A DNA stretch of 64,000 bases from positions 42,483,920 through 42,547,919 of the forward strand of contig OY282606.1 in NCBI GenBank assembly GCA_958298945.1, written 5' to 3'. Under the pieces are notes generated by a model, which was given only the letters and a program-made list of their open reading frames with translations, was not told the DNA's origin and did no database searches. Below, piece after piece: positions 39,906 through 51,870 of the stretch. Position 1 is the first letter of the stretch. Each line of letters starts with the position of its first letter. This DNA is from Atherix ibis. Its lineage: Eukaryota > Arthropoda > Insecta > Diptera > Athericidae. Made by a program: the position numbers and the translations under genes.

Positions 39906-40502
39906 TTGAGTTGATCGGAAAGTAATTTCGTTTCTTCTCAACAGAGTACTTAATTGTATTTTTTCACAACCAACTTCACACTTAAGCCGCATAATCATAT
40001 GTATTTTGACAGCTGACATAGTAGTTTTTGCTTGATACACTTTTTATATATGGAAAGTCAAAAACAGCATTTTAGGCATATTTTACTTTTTTACTATAAA
40101 AGATAAATATGCTGTTCAAGCGAGAAAAAAATTATCCGATGTGTATAGAGAAGATGTGTTAAATAAGCGCCAGTACCAAAACTGGTTTGTAAATTTTTGA
40201 TTCGGCAATTTTTGCTTCTCAAACGCCAAGAAAATGATCCATTTTTGAAACGTATCATTCCTGGGGACAGGAACAACAATGTTAAGCCCAAAAGATTCTG
40301 GAGTAGAAAAGATAAACCGGCTCGAAGCACTTCGGAAGCCAATATTCATCAAAAAAATGGTATGCTATCTGTTTAGTGGGATTTCAAAGGAATCATTTAT
40401 TTTGAGCTTCTACCGAGCAACACAACGATCAATTTTGAAGACTACTATTGTCAGTTGAACAAATTGAATGATTCACTTAAAGAAAAAAGGCCAATATATA
40501 AC
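39906..40502 (+). mobile_element. Elegans/briggsae-type mariner remnant
   Basis: The left end TTGAGTTGATCGGAAAGTAA follows TA (39904-39905). A leader and a start M-E-S-Q-K-Q-H-F-R-H-I-L-L-F-Y-Y at about 40051 follow. A large N-terminal deletion comes next, then N-D-P-F-L-K-R-I-I-P-G-D near 40240, W-D-F-K-G-I-I-Y-F-E-L-L-P near 40385 and L-N-D-S-L-K-E-K-R-P near 40470. It stops there, so the second and third catalytic blocks and the right end are missing. Confidence 0.75.
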
Positions 40503-40504
40503 TA

Positions 40505-40530
40505 TTGGGTTGTTCGGAAAGTAATTTCGT
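40505..40530 (+). repeat. Second left-type mariner end
   Basis: TTGGGTTGTTCGGAAAGTAA after TA (40503-40504) is a cleaner version of the left end at 39906, in the same rather than the inverted orientation. A normal right end would be its complement. It runs straight into the foldback at 40529. Confidence 0.85.
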
Positions 40531-40584
40531 CATGAATTTGATTTTATACCTAGCTTTAGCAAGGTATAAAATCAAATTCATGAC
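40529..40584. repeat. Foldback, 23-bp perfect arms
   Basis: 40529-40551 is the exact complement of 40562-40584 (GTCATGAATTTGATTTTATA on the outside), with a 10-base loop. It sits exactly between the plus-strand mariner end and the 3' end of the minus-strand mariner. Confidence 0.95.
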
Positions 40585-41712
40585 ATAGTCTTCTTTTAGA
40601 TCGATATACTTAGTCCAATATTTTTCTATCTTTTGTATCCCATCTTAAATGTTTGATCTCTCCAACCCTTCAAAATAAGCGCTTGTTTCAGCAATGACCT
40701 CAACGTATGAGCCAAATCTTTTCCCCCAAGCAACTTTTTATATTCGGAAATGGAAAATAATTGCTGAGGACTAAATCTTGTAAAAACGGTGGATACGGAA
40801 GCAATTCGTATCCTTACTAATTGGCAATGACAATAAGAGGACAGTCTTGATGAAACGGACGGTTTTTCTTTGCCAAATACGATGGTTTTTTCTTGATTTT
40901 ATTATTGGACTGATTTGATAATGCCGTATAATACTGTCCTTTAATAGTTTTGCCTGTCTCAAGATTGTCGATGAAGACTTTAACCATGTGAGTCTCAGAA
41001 AAGAGTATCCAATACCTTTCCTGCTGATAGAACCGCTGTTGCTTTTTTGGTGTACGTCCGCTACTAGAAGTCCATTATGTAACTGAAGTTTGATTTCTGG
41101 TATGTAATGGAGAATACATGATTGATCAATAGCTATGTATCGTTGCAAAAACTTGTTCAGATTACGCTTACAAACGTCTAAATACTCCATTTAAGTTGTT
41201 ACATGAACACGTTTCATTCGTCAATACCTTTCTCATATCAACTATTTTATGTAAGATGTTGCCTACACAATCACTTGATTTGTTTACCATGCCAGCTATC
41301 TCATACCTTCATTCAAAGGTATTTTAAAACAATGCCATGGATTTTATTAATCCTTGATGGTGAGCTAAATTGGACATCCCGGACGTTTAGCGTCACTTGT
41401 GACTGCGAAATTCAATAAACAACTTTTGAATTATTTTATACGATGATAAGTAGTTTCCATAGTACTTTTTTACCTTAGTTTTGATTTCAGATATTGTTTT
41501 TTTCTTAAAAAATGTTTTTTATTGTTTTATTAATAAAAAATACAAAACTTGTCTGATTTCCATGGCTATAAAAACTAAACTGATAAATATATTTTTATAA
41601 AGTTGTGTATGCCGTCTTATTAAAAATTTTATATAATAAAAAAAATATCATTTTGCTAATACCAGCTGCATCTTTGTATTAGCTAATGACTTATTAAAAT
41701 TGCCCTGGTTTT
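40585..41712 (-). mobile_element. Decayed mariner with long AT-rich leader, copy 2
   Basis: The minus-strand leader (41712-41440) matches 18297-18580 and 48115-48370, including AATATCTGAAATCAAAAC. The body reads M-E-Y-L-D-V-C-K-R-N-L-N-K-F-L-Q-R-Y-I-A at 41190, I-L-H-Y-I-P-E-I-K-L-Q (first catalytic block, Asp retained as I-D-Q-S) and a C-terminus Y-W-T-K-Y-I-D-L-K-E-D-Y-V near 40600. There are multiple frame changes, so it is not functional. Confidence 0.68.
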
Positions 41713-42713
41713 AAAAATATATCTATTGTTAATATAAAATTATATATATTGTATAATTTTATATTTATAAAATTATATGAAGTACTTTTGCATACTAGTT
41801 GAAAGTCTATTTGGTTTTGCTATACAAGGGGACTTATTAAAAATTAAATTGTTAAATTTTCCAAAAAGAACTCAAATTTTGTTAGTAAACATATTTATTT
41901 AAAGCTTGAGTTATTTAAGATTGAGCTAATTTGTGGCTATATCTAAACTAATGTGAAAATAAATTTGATTGAAAATAATAAAAGAGAATTTATTTATGAT
42001 TTATAAGTTCCAGTCCTAAATTTAAAAAAAATAAGTTAAGACGAATAATATATGTTCGTTCTGATTCAAAATTTCTGAGTATATTTTTATCAACATTATA
42101 TATTACCTTTTGTATGGTGTAGAAATATAATTCTTATTGGAATGAATACCATCAATTTGAATGTCTGTACATTTGTTAAAAGAAAAAAATTCGTAAAAGA
42201 ACAAATATTCATTTGTTCAATGATTTACATTATTCAAAATAAAAGAAAACAAACTGGTATATTTATATAAGAGAAAATAGACAAAAATCGAATACGCTTA
42301 GAAGTCACTTTTCTTGTGATTTTATCATACATGACATAGTGTGAAGAGATGTGTTCTTTCAAAGAAAATCTTTTCAAGTTGACTTAAATTCCAGAAACCA
42401 TGAAAATAAATATTTGCCGTACTAGTCCGTAACTGAAGGCAAAAAAAGGGAAAAATGCAGAAAAATCCAATAGAAATTGCCAAACTTTTACTTGAATAAG
42501 AAAATTGTTTTTTAATAGAATTTTTTTAGTCTATTGACACATGTATATATGCTATTGTACTTTTAAGAAATATTATTAGAAAAAAATAATATTTTCTGAT
42601 AAAAAGTAAATTGAAATATTCTATTTGAATAAAAATTATTAGTTCTTATACATTTGTGATTTCAATTTTTGTCGAAAATCAAATAAATACATTTTGATGG
42701 AGATAAATATTTC
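41713..42713. other. No recognised feature
   Basis: AT-rich. Nothing recognised. Confidence 0.55.
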
Positions 42714-42846
42714 AGCTTTCAATATGATTTATAGACATTTTATAGCAAAATTTCAATGAAAGAGAAAAATTTATATATATATTCTAAGCTTTTTGCTCTT
42801 TTATTGAATTTTTGCTATAAAATGTCTATAAATCATATTGAAAGCT
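42714..42846. repeat. 133-bp hairpin with 51-bp arms
   Basis: 42714-42764 (starting AGCTTTCAATATGATTTATA) and 42796-42846 are complementary with two mismatches, around a 31-base AT-rich loop. It could be a very short inverted-repeat element or a transcribed hairpin. No other copy was noticed in the window. Confidence 0.95.
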
Positions 42847-42989
42847 GTTCCAATCATTTAAAAGGACAATAATAATAATATTTTTTTTATATTTTGCATA
42901 TATATACAAAAATAACACAGTAAGAAGAGGATTTGGATTATAGTGTTTATTAACGTCAACATACATTCGAAAGTTAATACTTTGTATCT

Positions 42990-43570
42990 TAATAAATCGC
43001 GAAAGCAGTGACGCTTAAGTTATCGATGAGTGTTTCTAGGGGAAAAGAGAGCGCAAAGGGCTTAAATAAGGGAGAGAACGGAAAAACGAGAATGAAACTT
43101 TTCATAATGAAAAACCTCGATAAATTTTGGGAAGTATTTTTGACTGAATGTATTGGATTCAAGAGGAATTGAAAGGCTTAGTAGAGTTCTAGAGTTCTAG
43201 CCCCTTAGTCCATATTGTTTTTAGTAGAAGTATTTTCCTGACTGTTGTGAGTTTTGAACGTTTGTCTAGAGTCGAAATAATTGAATTTATTGTCTGTGTA
43301 GGTATAGTTTTATAAGCCCTTGTGTGTGGGTTCCATGTTAAGCGTTCGTCTCAGTTCAGTACTAGGTACCCAATATTTGTATGGAGTACATGGTTCATGG
43401 CAAAGAGTAAGAATTGCGTGGACACATTTGCGTTTATTCATTTTAGAACTACTTCTGGAGGGGTTGGATTTGGGTTTGGAGAATTTCGGAGGCATATTGA
43501 GGATTTTTGCTAAGTGCATATGTTTTAGAACAGGTTTTAGAAGAGAATGTAACACATCGGATGGTAAAAT
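42990..43570. repeat. Unclassified dispersed repeat, copy 1
   Basis: Parts align with two other places. 43385-43560 (TGGTTCATGGCAAAGAGTAA, then GGATTTTTGCTAAGTG) matches 51635-51860. 43000-43340 resembles 55920-56300 (ATCGATGA-GTTTCTA-GGGGAAAAG pattern). It is less AT-rich than the surroundings. Open frames of up to 119 codons exist on both strands but match nothing I recognise. It could be a decayed LINE or an unknown DNA element. Confidence 0.5.
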
Positions 43571-44289
43571 AACAATTTCATTTAAGAATCACTTTTTACA
43601 ACTTGTAAATAAAAAAATGCCCACATTTTTTAATAATACAATGTTTTTGATATCTGTTCAAATATATTCCAAAATATAAAAAGTTTTCTTTGATTGTATA
43701 AATCCTCACGATTTTCAGAAAAATTCTTCTGAGGAAATATTTTTCATTCTACAATGTCATAAGATTTATATCACTCAAAGTGAAATTATATTAAAAATAC
43801 TCCTAATTATATAAATGTCTAAAAATAGTTATAATTTTACATCAAACCGAATTACTTATTAAGTGTAATACCCTGAAGATAATCATATTATCACGTCCTT
43901 AGTGATAATATTGGCAGATAAAATTTTTGGTATATTATGGTTTTTAGTGGAGAATCTACTTAATTTGAACTGATTATCAGATTGCAGAATAAGTAATATA
44001 TTTTTTATTGTTACAATAAAAAAAATTTTTACTCTACTATTTAGTATTGAATTTGTGAAATACTTCATTCCAATGAGTTTATATAACTTTTAGATTCCAA
44101 ATTCAGACTGATAGGTAATCATCCTAATAGCAATACGTGACTGTTTTTTTCATAAATAAAAGATTTCTTATTTTCTAGTAATTTCTATACCACTAAGGGT
44201 ATATAAATAAAATTTAATAGATATTTAAGTGTTCGCTATGTTTACTCCTAAACGTTTTAAATTGATAGATAAAATATATATTACAGAAC
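43571..44289. other. No recognised feature
   Basis: AT-rich. Nothing recognised. Confidence 0.55.
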
Positions 44290-44291
44290 TA

Positions 44292-45305
44292 CGAGGGTAG
44301 TTCCATAAGTACCCGGCCTCAAGTATAAATGGCGGTTGTTATTTAAAAATTATTACTATTCTTAAAGCTATCGACCTTGTTTGATGATGCTGCGTTGTTT
44401 AGTATTTGTTTGATGATGCTGCGTTGTTTAGTGAACGCTCTCAGTAAAGTTGTAGACATGGAAAAAATTGGCCATTGTTATGTGATATAATACTTTCATT
44501 TGAAAAATCTCCGTCAAATCGAGCTACGCTATATTCTGGGACAGTCTGCTTCTTCGTTTACAACAATAAAATATTGGGTGGCAGAGTTTAAACGAGGCCG
44601 TACGACCTGCCAAGACGAACATCACAATGGTCGTCCAAATTAGGTGACCACGCAAGACATAATGAAGAAAAACCACAAAAGTAGAAAATCCAAAAAATGG
44701 TATTTTAGTACAAAGGATATTTACTGAAAATTTGGGCATGAGAAATCTGTGCGCAAGATGGTTGACACATTTGCTTACAATGGAGCCGAGTCTTTGCGTA
44801 TATTCAGAATCATGGATTAAACATGGGTCCATTACTTCACAAGTGAGATGAGGGAATAGTCAAAACAATAGACTGAAAGGACAGAATCGGCTGCAAAGAA
44901 ATCGGAGGAAGTTCCATATACTGGTAGGCTAAAGACATCTGTTTCTTGGGATGCGCCTGGAATAATTTTCATTGATTATCTTCAAAAAAGAAAAACAATC
45001 AACGGTGAGTATTATGCGAATTTATTGCGTTTCAGTGATGAAATTAATAAAATACAGCCGCATTCTGCGGAAAAGTTGAAGTTCATAATGCTTCTTCACG
45101 CAGCCTATTCGCTGGAGAATTTTCTCTATCCAAACTTGAAAAATTGGATCGATGGTAAAAGATTTGCTCGACGGCTCTTATCATAAACAGGATATTCGAA
45201 GCTATTTACGAATCACTGAGAAAAGTGTATCGAGCTAAAAGGATACTATGTAGAGAAATAAAGTTATTTTTCCCCAAATTATAACGTCATGCTTCGAAAT
45301 ACTCG
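44292..45305 (+). mobile_element. Decayed mariner (DD34D) flanked by TA
   Basis: TA (44290-44291), CGAGGGTAGTTCCATAAGTA on the left and a diverged CGAGTATTTCGAAGCATGAC (read from the right) before TA at 45306-45307. It is related to but clearly distinct from copies A-D. A 27-base unit at 44377-44403 is tandemly repeated at 44406-44432 in the leader. Confidence 0.78.
44459..45262 (+). pseudogene. Mariner transposase pseudogene
   Basis: The ATG at 44459 gives M-E-K-I-G-H-C-Y-V-I and a stop. Further pieces: Y-W-V-A-E-F-K-R-G-R-T-T-C-Q-D-E-H near 44580, T-W-V-H-Y-F-T-S-E near 44825 (the first catalytic region, with its Asp before a stop), S-V-S-W-D-A-P-G-I-I-F-I-D-Y near 44945, N-G-E-Y-Y-A-N-L-L near 45005 and E-K-C-I-E-L-K-G-Y-Y-V-E-K at the end. 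The second and third Asp blocks are deleted between M-L-L-H and A-A-Y-S near 45095. Confidence 0.75.
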
Positions 45306-45307
45306 TA

Positions 45308-48112
45308 ATTGGTAGAAGGTGGATAGTAAGATTTTCAAAATACAAATACTAAGTATGCTTTTTTTTGCACTCACTTGTAGTAACATTCAGGTGCCATGAT
45401 TTGGCGACACTGGATCATACTAGACGCAAATGTTCCGGGGTCGCTAAATCAGCATGCTTGTATCGCTATTATCTTAGGAAACTATAAAAAACTCTATTAA
45501 TAATAATAAAAAATAAAATTGTAAATAGTGTTATACTCACAGTACCTGTTTTTTAATTATACAATATTCACTTATATCAATTTTGAAATTATTTTTCGGA
45601 TGTTGATTGTGAGTAATTTAATTGAATAGATTTATCCAAGTGAGATTTACAGCACAAGGGATTATTGATTATTTGAATCAAGTACTAATTTGATCAAATA
45701 TTGATTTGTTATCCTAAATCTCAGCTAGTAGCCTATTTAACTAGGTAATAATTATAATACTAAAATTACTTGTTAATGAAACTGATTGGGGATTTAACTT
45801 TTGGAAATGATAGCATAGAATATATATTGTAGTAATAAAAATAGTATTTTAGTAACTCGAGCTTTCCGAAAAATTTTGAATTCGTTTTTATTTATATTTT
45901 GTTTTTAATTTACAAAATTTTCATTTTTTTCGTAGTTTCTCTTTTAATACTTTTTATTTGATGTGACTTCATTTCTAATTTTCAAATTTGCATCGTTGGA
46001 GAGGTTTTAATTGTACTTCTAAAATAAGATATTTGAAAACATCTTACATTATGAAAAAAAAATAAAAAATATATTGCAAATTTTTTTTTCATATGTTGCA
46101 ATCGATATAATTTTATTAAGGAGAGTTGTTCATTTTTCCAAATATAAATAGAATATTATAAAAACAATATTTTCTTAATAGAATTACATCGATTGCGACA
46201 TTGCTTATATTTTTAATCAAAAATTGATAAAAATTATTAACAAATTTGAAGTTCATAAAATTACATTTTATTATCCTTATTATCTTTATTATTATCCCTA
46301 TTTGTTACGTTATTATCTGTCCTTAAGATGAAGATGGTATTATTGAAATATTTTAGAAAACATTCTTCTATACTTGTTGATATTAAGATAATATATTTTT
46401 ATGCTATTTATGGTGTTTTTTTTTGTTGAATAATTAATGAAAAGTTTGATTTTCTGTTAAACCTATTTTTAACAAGTCTTCTTGAAACCAAAAATACACG
46501 TATATTAATATAAAGTATTCATTACTATAATGATAAAGTTGAAACATTTCGATTTGACTCTATTTTAAGCATGGTTTTAATATTGAGATTGTCGGACGTG
46601 AAAACAAAATCGATAGTCGAAAATTCCGACCCAATAATCGATGCCTAGAATACGAATCGTGGGTAGTAGATAATGGTATGCTTGTATTATTGAAGGATAT
46701 CATAGCAGTAATATCATAATATCAAAAGGGATATAAGAGATGCTTGATATTTTCTAATAGGCTACAGACATTGACGGCAATACTTTAACATAATTTGTTT
46801 AATCAATAATAGATGCTATTAAAATAGATGGCAATTAGTTAAGCTTTCGTTAATAATATTTTATTGATAAAATTAATGAATTTAATTTAAGTAATTAAAT
46901 TTGACTTTAATCGAAATAAAATTAATTTTAAACAATATTAATTAAATTAATTAACTAAAAATTTTATCGGCAACATAGTCAAAAATTATAAACAATATTA
47001 TGGAGAGTATCTTACTTAAAATTATTTAAATCAGTTTTAACTATATTTACTTAGTTTTTAATCTATCCTGATTATATTATTTTTATTTAGAATTTTAGAA
47101 AAAAAAGAGTTTTATTTTTATTTTTTAGAAAAAAAAGAGTTATTTTTTTCAAATAAAACTATACTGTGTAAAGTCGATCGTTATATTAAATGGTGTGAAA
47201 TCTTATTAGGGCCATTATTTCTGATAAAATCTGCTTAGTATTCTACTAAAATGTTTTAACTAAGAGTTCAAGCTCTTAGAATAATGTTAAATCAAAAAGA
47301 TATCCTTATCACATTATAATATTATTTGATGTTCAAGAAAACACATTTTGAAACCTACTCAGATATTCTACGACATACACATAAGATAGCAAATGCCCTT
47401 GTAAATAGAATTTGATAATCTAATAGATGTATAGATTTTCAATATTTCCGAAAAGTGGAAAAATCGAATCTAAAAAATAATAAATGAATAAAATAAGTGG
47501 AAAACACTAAAAGAGATTTTCATTTGCATTTAAATTAAATCCCCTTAACACCTTTATTTTATAGTTAAAATGATATTATATTCATTTTATGTCTTCTTCA
47601 TTTTTTATCTAAACTAAGATCTTCCGATTTTCTTACGTGCTATTTTAATATTATTCTAAACAATATCATTTTTATTTTATGACAGCATATATCTTTTTTT
47701 TCATGTCGTATGTACAAACATTTTTTTTTAGCTCTTTTTATTATAAAGCCAATGTTATTTAATAGAAATTCTGATAATCGTCGGAAATTTAGTATATTTT
47801 TTTAACTACATCACGTTGATATTTGTGTTCCTATTTTTTTAAAAATATATCTTGTTTTTTTTTCTAAAAATTGAAAATTAGAAAATTTTCTAAAAATATG
47901 AATATTAATAATAAATAATATTAGATTATTTTTTTTTTTTTTGTAATTCGAACATAAAGTTTTATTTATGAACTATGATTTATTTATTGCTTTATAATTG
48001 ATTTCAAATGACATTTGTACTAGAATTTAAATTCTTAGGTAACTCAGGCTATTTGGTGACAATTAGAGAATACAACGACTATGTCGCTAGATCCAAATTC
48101 AAGCCTGTTGCA
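45308..48112. other. No recognised feature (2.8 kb)
   Basis: AT-rich. A more complex patch at about 45390-45480 and another at about 46580-46690 match nothing I know. A run-rich tandem duplication occurs near 47098-47150. Confidence 0.55.
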
Positions 48113-48114
48113 TA

Positions 48115-49350
48115 CTGTGGAAGGCACTATGATAAGTCAGTGATAAATACAAGATATTAAGCTGATATTAGCAAGACGATATTTTTTTATCATTTAGTTG
48201 TCGTAAAAAGATGTTATATAAAATTTTAGTATAACTGCTTATTTTTTTATTTTGATAGCCATTGAAAGAAGATAAAATTTATGTTAGTTATTGATATAGA
48301 AAAAAATGAATTTTTAATGGAACACTATGTTTTGAAGAAAAAACAATTATCTGAAACTATAAGTATAATGCGGACTCCTTGAAATCGTATAAAGTGAATC
48401 AAAAGTGGTTTACTGAATTTCGTTGTGGTCATATGAACACAAGTGATGCTGAGCGCCTAGGACGTCTAGGTTATGTCACCGCTAAAGGAATGATTAATAA
48501 AATCTATGATATTACCTTAAAAGACCGTCGAATGAAAGTGTATCAGATAGCTGATATGATAAACATTTCAAAAGAATCTAAGCAATATCTTACATGATAT
48601 GAGAAAGCAATCGGTGAGATGGCTACCACGTTTGCTAAGAATTCACTGGAAATGTGTTCGTGTAACAACTTTAATGGAATTTTGAAACATTTTAAAACGT
48701 AATATAAATAAATTTTTGCACCTATTCATATCTGAAACGAAACATGGATTTACCACTACATTAAAAAAACAAATATTCAGTCATAATAATGGACTTCTCC
48801 TAGCGAATGTAAACCAAAGAAGGCAAAAACGATTTTATCGCTAGGAAAGACTGTTTCATGATAAATCTTCATCAACTATCTTGAAAAAGGAAAAACGATA
48901 ACCGGACAGTTTTGTACAGCATTATGGAGCAGTTTTATAATAAGATCAAGACAAAACTACTGTATTTGGTAAATAAATATTATGACAATGCGCCTGCACG
49001 TCCATCGGAAATTGAAACAACAACAAACAGTGGAATTACATTATGAATTGTTTCCATACGAACCATATTTTCCAGATTTTGATCAGTGCAACTTTTTCCA
49101 TTTTCCAATCATGAAAAAATGGCTTGATGGCAAGTAATTTGCGTCCAATTCTGATGTTATAGCGGAAACTGAGGTTTATTTCAAAGATTTAGAAATCGTT
49201 TTCGTACTACACGTATGGTATAAGGAAGTTGAAATTTTGTTCAATAAAGTTTAACAAGCTAAAAGGATATTATGTTGAAATATAAATCAATTTTTGTTGA
49301 ATAAATTAATTTTTTGTTCTATTTATCACTAAATTATCATACTGCCATTG
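48115..49350 (+). mobile_element. Decayed mariner with long AT-rich leader, copy 3
   Basis: Terminal repeats can be seen: GGCACTATGATAAGTCAGTG at 48123 versus GGCAGTATGATAATTTAGTG read from the right near 49345. The leader matches copies 1 and 2. The transposase reads K-W-F-T-E-F-R-C-G-H-M-N-T-S-D-A-E-R-L-G-R near 48405 and I-Y-D-I-T-L-K-D-R-R-M-K-V-Y-Q-I-A-D near 48510. A T-W-I-Y-H-Y-like remnant lies near 48745 and Y-F-P-D-F-D-Q-C-N-F-F-H-F near 49065 (third catalytic region). There are many stops and shifts. Confidence 0.72.
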
Positions 49351-49451
49351 TATACTAAAATCTGAACATAAAATAATAAAGTTGACCTTCCAAACAGCAA
49401 AAAAGAATAAGAACTGTCGCCTGAAAAATTGTTAGGAATAATATGCAGTGA

Positions 49452-50150
49452 GTCACAAAAGTATCCGGACACTGCTTAAGAAGATGTCAATACCACTGTA
49501 AAATAAATTATTTTCAAAAATAATTTTTAAATTTTACAGATTTTTTACTGATATATTAAATTATTGTATATTAAATACAATAATTCAATAGTTTGTTGAA
49601 ATGAAAAATAATATGATGTAATCAAATATAAAATTACACCTAATTTCTGCACTACAAAAGTAAACGGATAGTAATGAAATTCGCTCACATCTTTTGTTTA
49701 ATTATTGACTATAGTAAATTTTTTAATGAAATAAATTTATAATCAAAATAAATTCGTGCGAAGAATAAAAAAATTATTAAATATACTAAAAAATGCAGTT
49801 CATGGCGTATAAGAAAAGTGAAAAATAGAAAAATATTAGATGTGAAACCAAAAAATTGAGGAAGAATGGTTTGGTCTGGACGTAAAATATAAAAAGAACG
49901 ATAGATAAATAAGCTCACCTCAAGGTTATTTAAAAGATTTAAAAAAAGTGAGTACGGAAAATAAGAGTCATCTAAAAATAGGTTATAATCGTAGAGCTTC
50001 ACGTAAGAAACCGTACATATAAGCACAGCTAATCGAAAAATACTACAATTTACAAAGTAAATCCTGTGCATTTTAGAGAGAAAATTAAAACAAAGGACTT
50101 TTTCTTCGAACAAACGATTGTAGACTGCTTTAATAGAAAATTGACACAGT
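49452..50150 (+). mobile_element. Tc1-like element remnant
   Basis: The left-end-like sequence GTGAGTCACAAAAGTATCCG at 49450 resembles Tc1-like termini. The interior reads P-Q-G-Y-L-K-D-L-K-K-V-S-T-E near 49920 and G-Y-N-R-R-A-S-R-K-K-P-Y-I near 49983, a Tc1 N-terminal DNA-binding region. The DDE domain is not found. No open gene remains. Confidence 0.5.
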
Positions 50151-50310
50151 AATTAAAAAAAAATTCAATACTTTAAAAAAAAACAAGTACTGTTGTAATT
50201 CAGAAATTTGGTTTTTATTTTGTTTGTTGAATAAACTGTTGATTTATTGTATTTATTGTATTTTAACATATTAGTAATAAATACCTATTATTTATTTTAA
50301 GAAATAATTA

Positions 50311-51405
50311 GTTGGAAGTGAACCGTCATCCGCCAAGTCATTTCTTCAGATTGGGGAAAAGAAAATAGTCACTCGGTCCCAAATCTGGTGAATAAGCTGG
50401 ATGCTGCAACAATTCCATTCTCAGTTCCACAATTTTGGCCATGGAAACAGCGCAGGTGTGCACACGCGCATTGTCCTGATGCAAGAGGATTTTCTTCTTC
50501 TTCAGATGGGTGCGTTTCTCTTTGATTTCCTCGCTCAACCGTTGCAATAACGACGCATAATACGCTCCTGTTATTGTTTTTCCTTTTTCCAAGTAGTCGA
50601 TAAAAATGATGCCCTGCGAATCCCAAAAGACCGTAGCCATTACCTTGCCGGCCGATGGCACATTTTTTGCCTTCTTCGGAGCCCGTTCACCCTTGACAAT
50701 CCACTGCGATGCCTGTCTCTTCGTTTCTGGAGTGTAGTAGTGTATCCAGGTTTCGGCCACATTGATATATCGACGAAGGAATTCTGCAGGATTGCGATGA
50801 AAGAGTGCCAACATAGCCTCAGAGTCCACTACACGATTGCGCTTATTCTCCTCTGAGAGCAAACGCGGCACCCATCTTGCCGAAATTTTTTTCACAGACA
50901 ATTTTTCATGCAAAATTGAAGCGACTGTACCTTGTGATATGCCCGTGGCCTCAACTAATTCGCACTTTTTAATTCGCCGATCGTTCAAAATCAGATCGTG
51001 GATTTTGTCGATAATTTCAGGAGTAGACATCTCAACTGGGCGTCCTGAACGATGTTCATCTTTTGTGGATGAACGGCCACGTTTAAATTCATTCACCCAA
51101 TTGTAAACCGTCGCAAACACAGGTGCAGATGTGCCATGAACTGCATCCAACTCGGCTTTGATTTCTTTCGAGCTTAAGCCTTTCAAATGGAGATGTTTGA
51201 TGACAGCCCTTAACTCGCTTTTTCCATTGTTATGCACAAATAAAAGTCGTTAACTTTAATCGACGATCGAAATTGACCTACGCTATGGATCGAGCTGAAA
51301 TTTGGACAGCTTTCTTGTTGATAATGCTACTTCCAAAAAACAATCTTTACTGATACTACGAGCGCAACTTCTTGGATTTTCTAAGGACTTATTGAACGAC
51401 CCTTG
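50311..51405 (-). mobile_element. Mellifera-like mariner copy C, 3'-truncated
   Basis: The left terminal repeat is at the high-coordinate side (51405, ending CCTTG before TA at 51406-51407). The element breaks off at 50311, losing the last about 180 bases including the right terminal repeat. Confidence 0.9.
50338..51237 (-). pseudogene. Mellifera-like transposase (copy C), longest open frame of the family here
   Basis: A near-complete transposase of 299 codons with all three catalytic regions: N-V-A-E-T-W-I-H (the family Asp of V-D-E-T is Ala here), L-L-H-Q-D-N-A-R-V-H (second Asp) and L-G-P-S-D-Y-F-L-F (third Asp, 34 residues on). A missing A in the run after the ATG puts the natural start out of frame. 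TGG-to-TGA in K-K-W ends the protein early, and the tail is then lost by truncation. Confidence 0.9.
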
Positions 51406-51499
51406 TATATTCTGGTAATTAAAAATATTTACCGTTCCAGAGGGTATACAAAAAAAATTATATCGGATATTGAATAAAAGTCTACAATGCCGCATAAGC

Positions 51500-51870
51500 A
51501 TTTTAACAAATTATCTGTATTTCTAGGTAAGTGGGTGAAGCAATGCTCTCACAGAAGCAGATTAGTAGAATGGAAAGACGTAGTCACATCACAAAAATAA
51601 GCATTTGTTTAAGTTTACTCCATTAAAATTCATGGGAGAACATGGTTCACGACAGAGAGTAAAAGTTACGTGGACCCTTTTTCATTCGTTCCCTTTTATT
51701 CTCCACTTGGTGAAGCAGTTCTGGAGGGATTGAACTTGAGGTTGGTGAATTTTGGAAACATATTGGGGATTTTTGCTACGTGCAAGGCAGGTAGTATTAT
51801 TTGCATATATAGCAAAGAAGGTTTTAGAAAAGATTGTAATAGTAGAGTTCATTAGATTCATTTACCAGGA
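51500..51870. repeat. Unclassified dispersed repeat, copy 2 (partial)
   Basis: 51635-51860 aligns with 43385-43560 through shared words such as TGGTTCA, AGAGTAA and GGATTTTTGCTA. The function is unknown; it is a diverged partial copy. Confidence 0.5.

Noticed and set aside
49709..50113. 134-codon minus-strand open frame rich in Phe, Leu and Ile
   Set aside because: Hydrophobic composition comes from AT-rich DNA. The opposite strand carries a Tc1-like remnant, which explains the region better.
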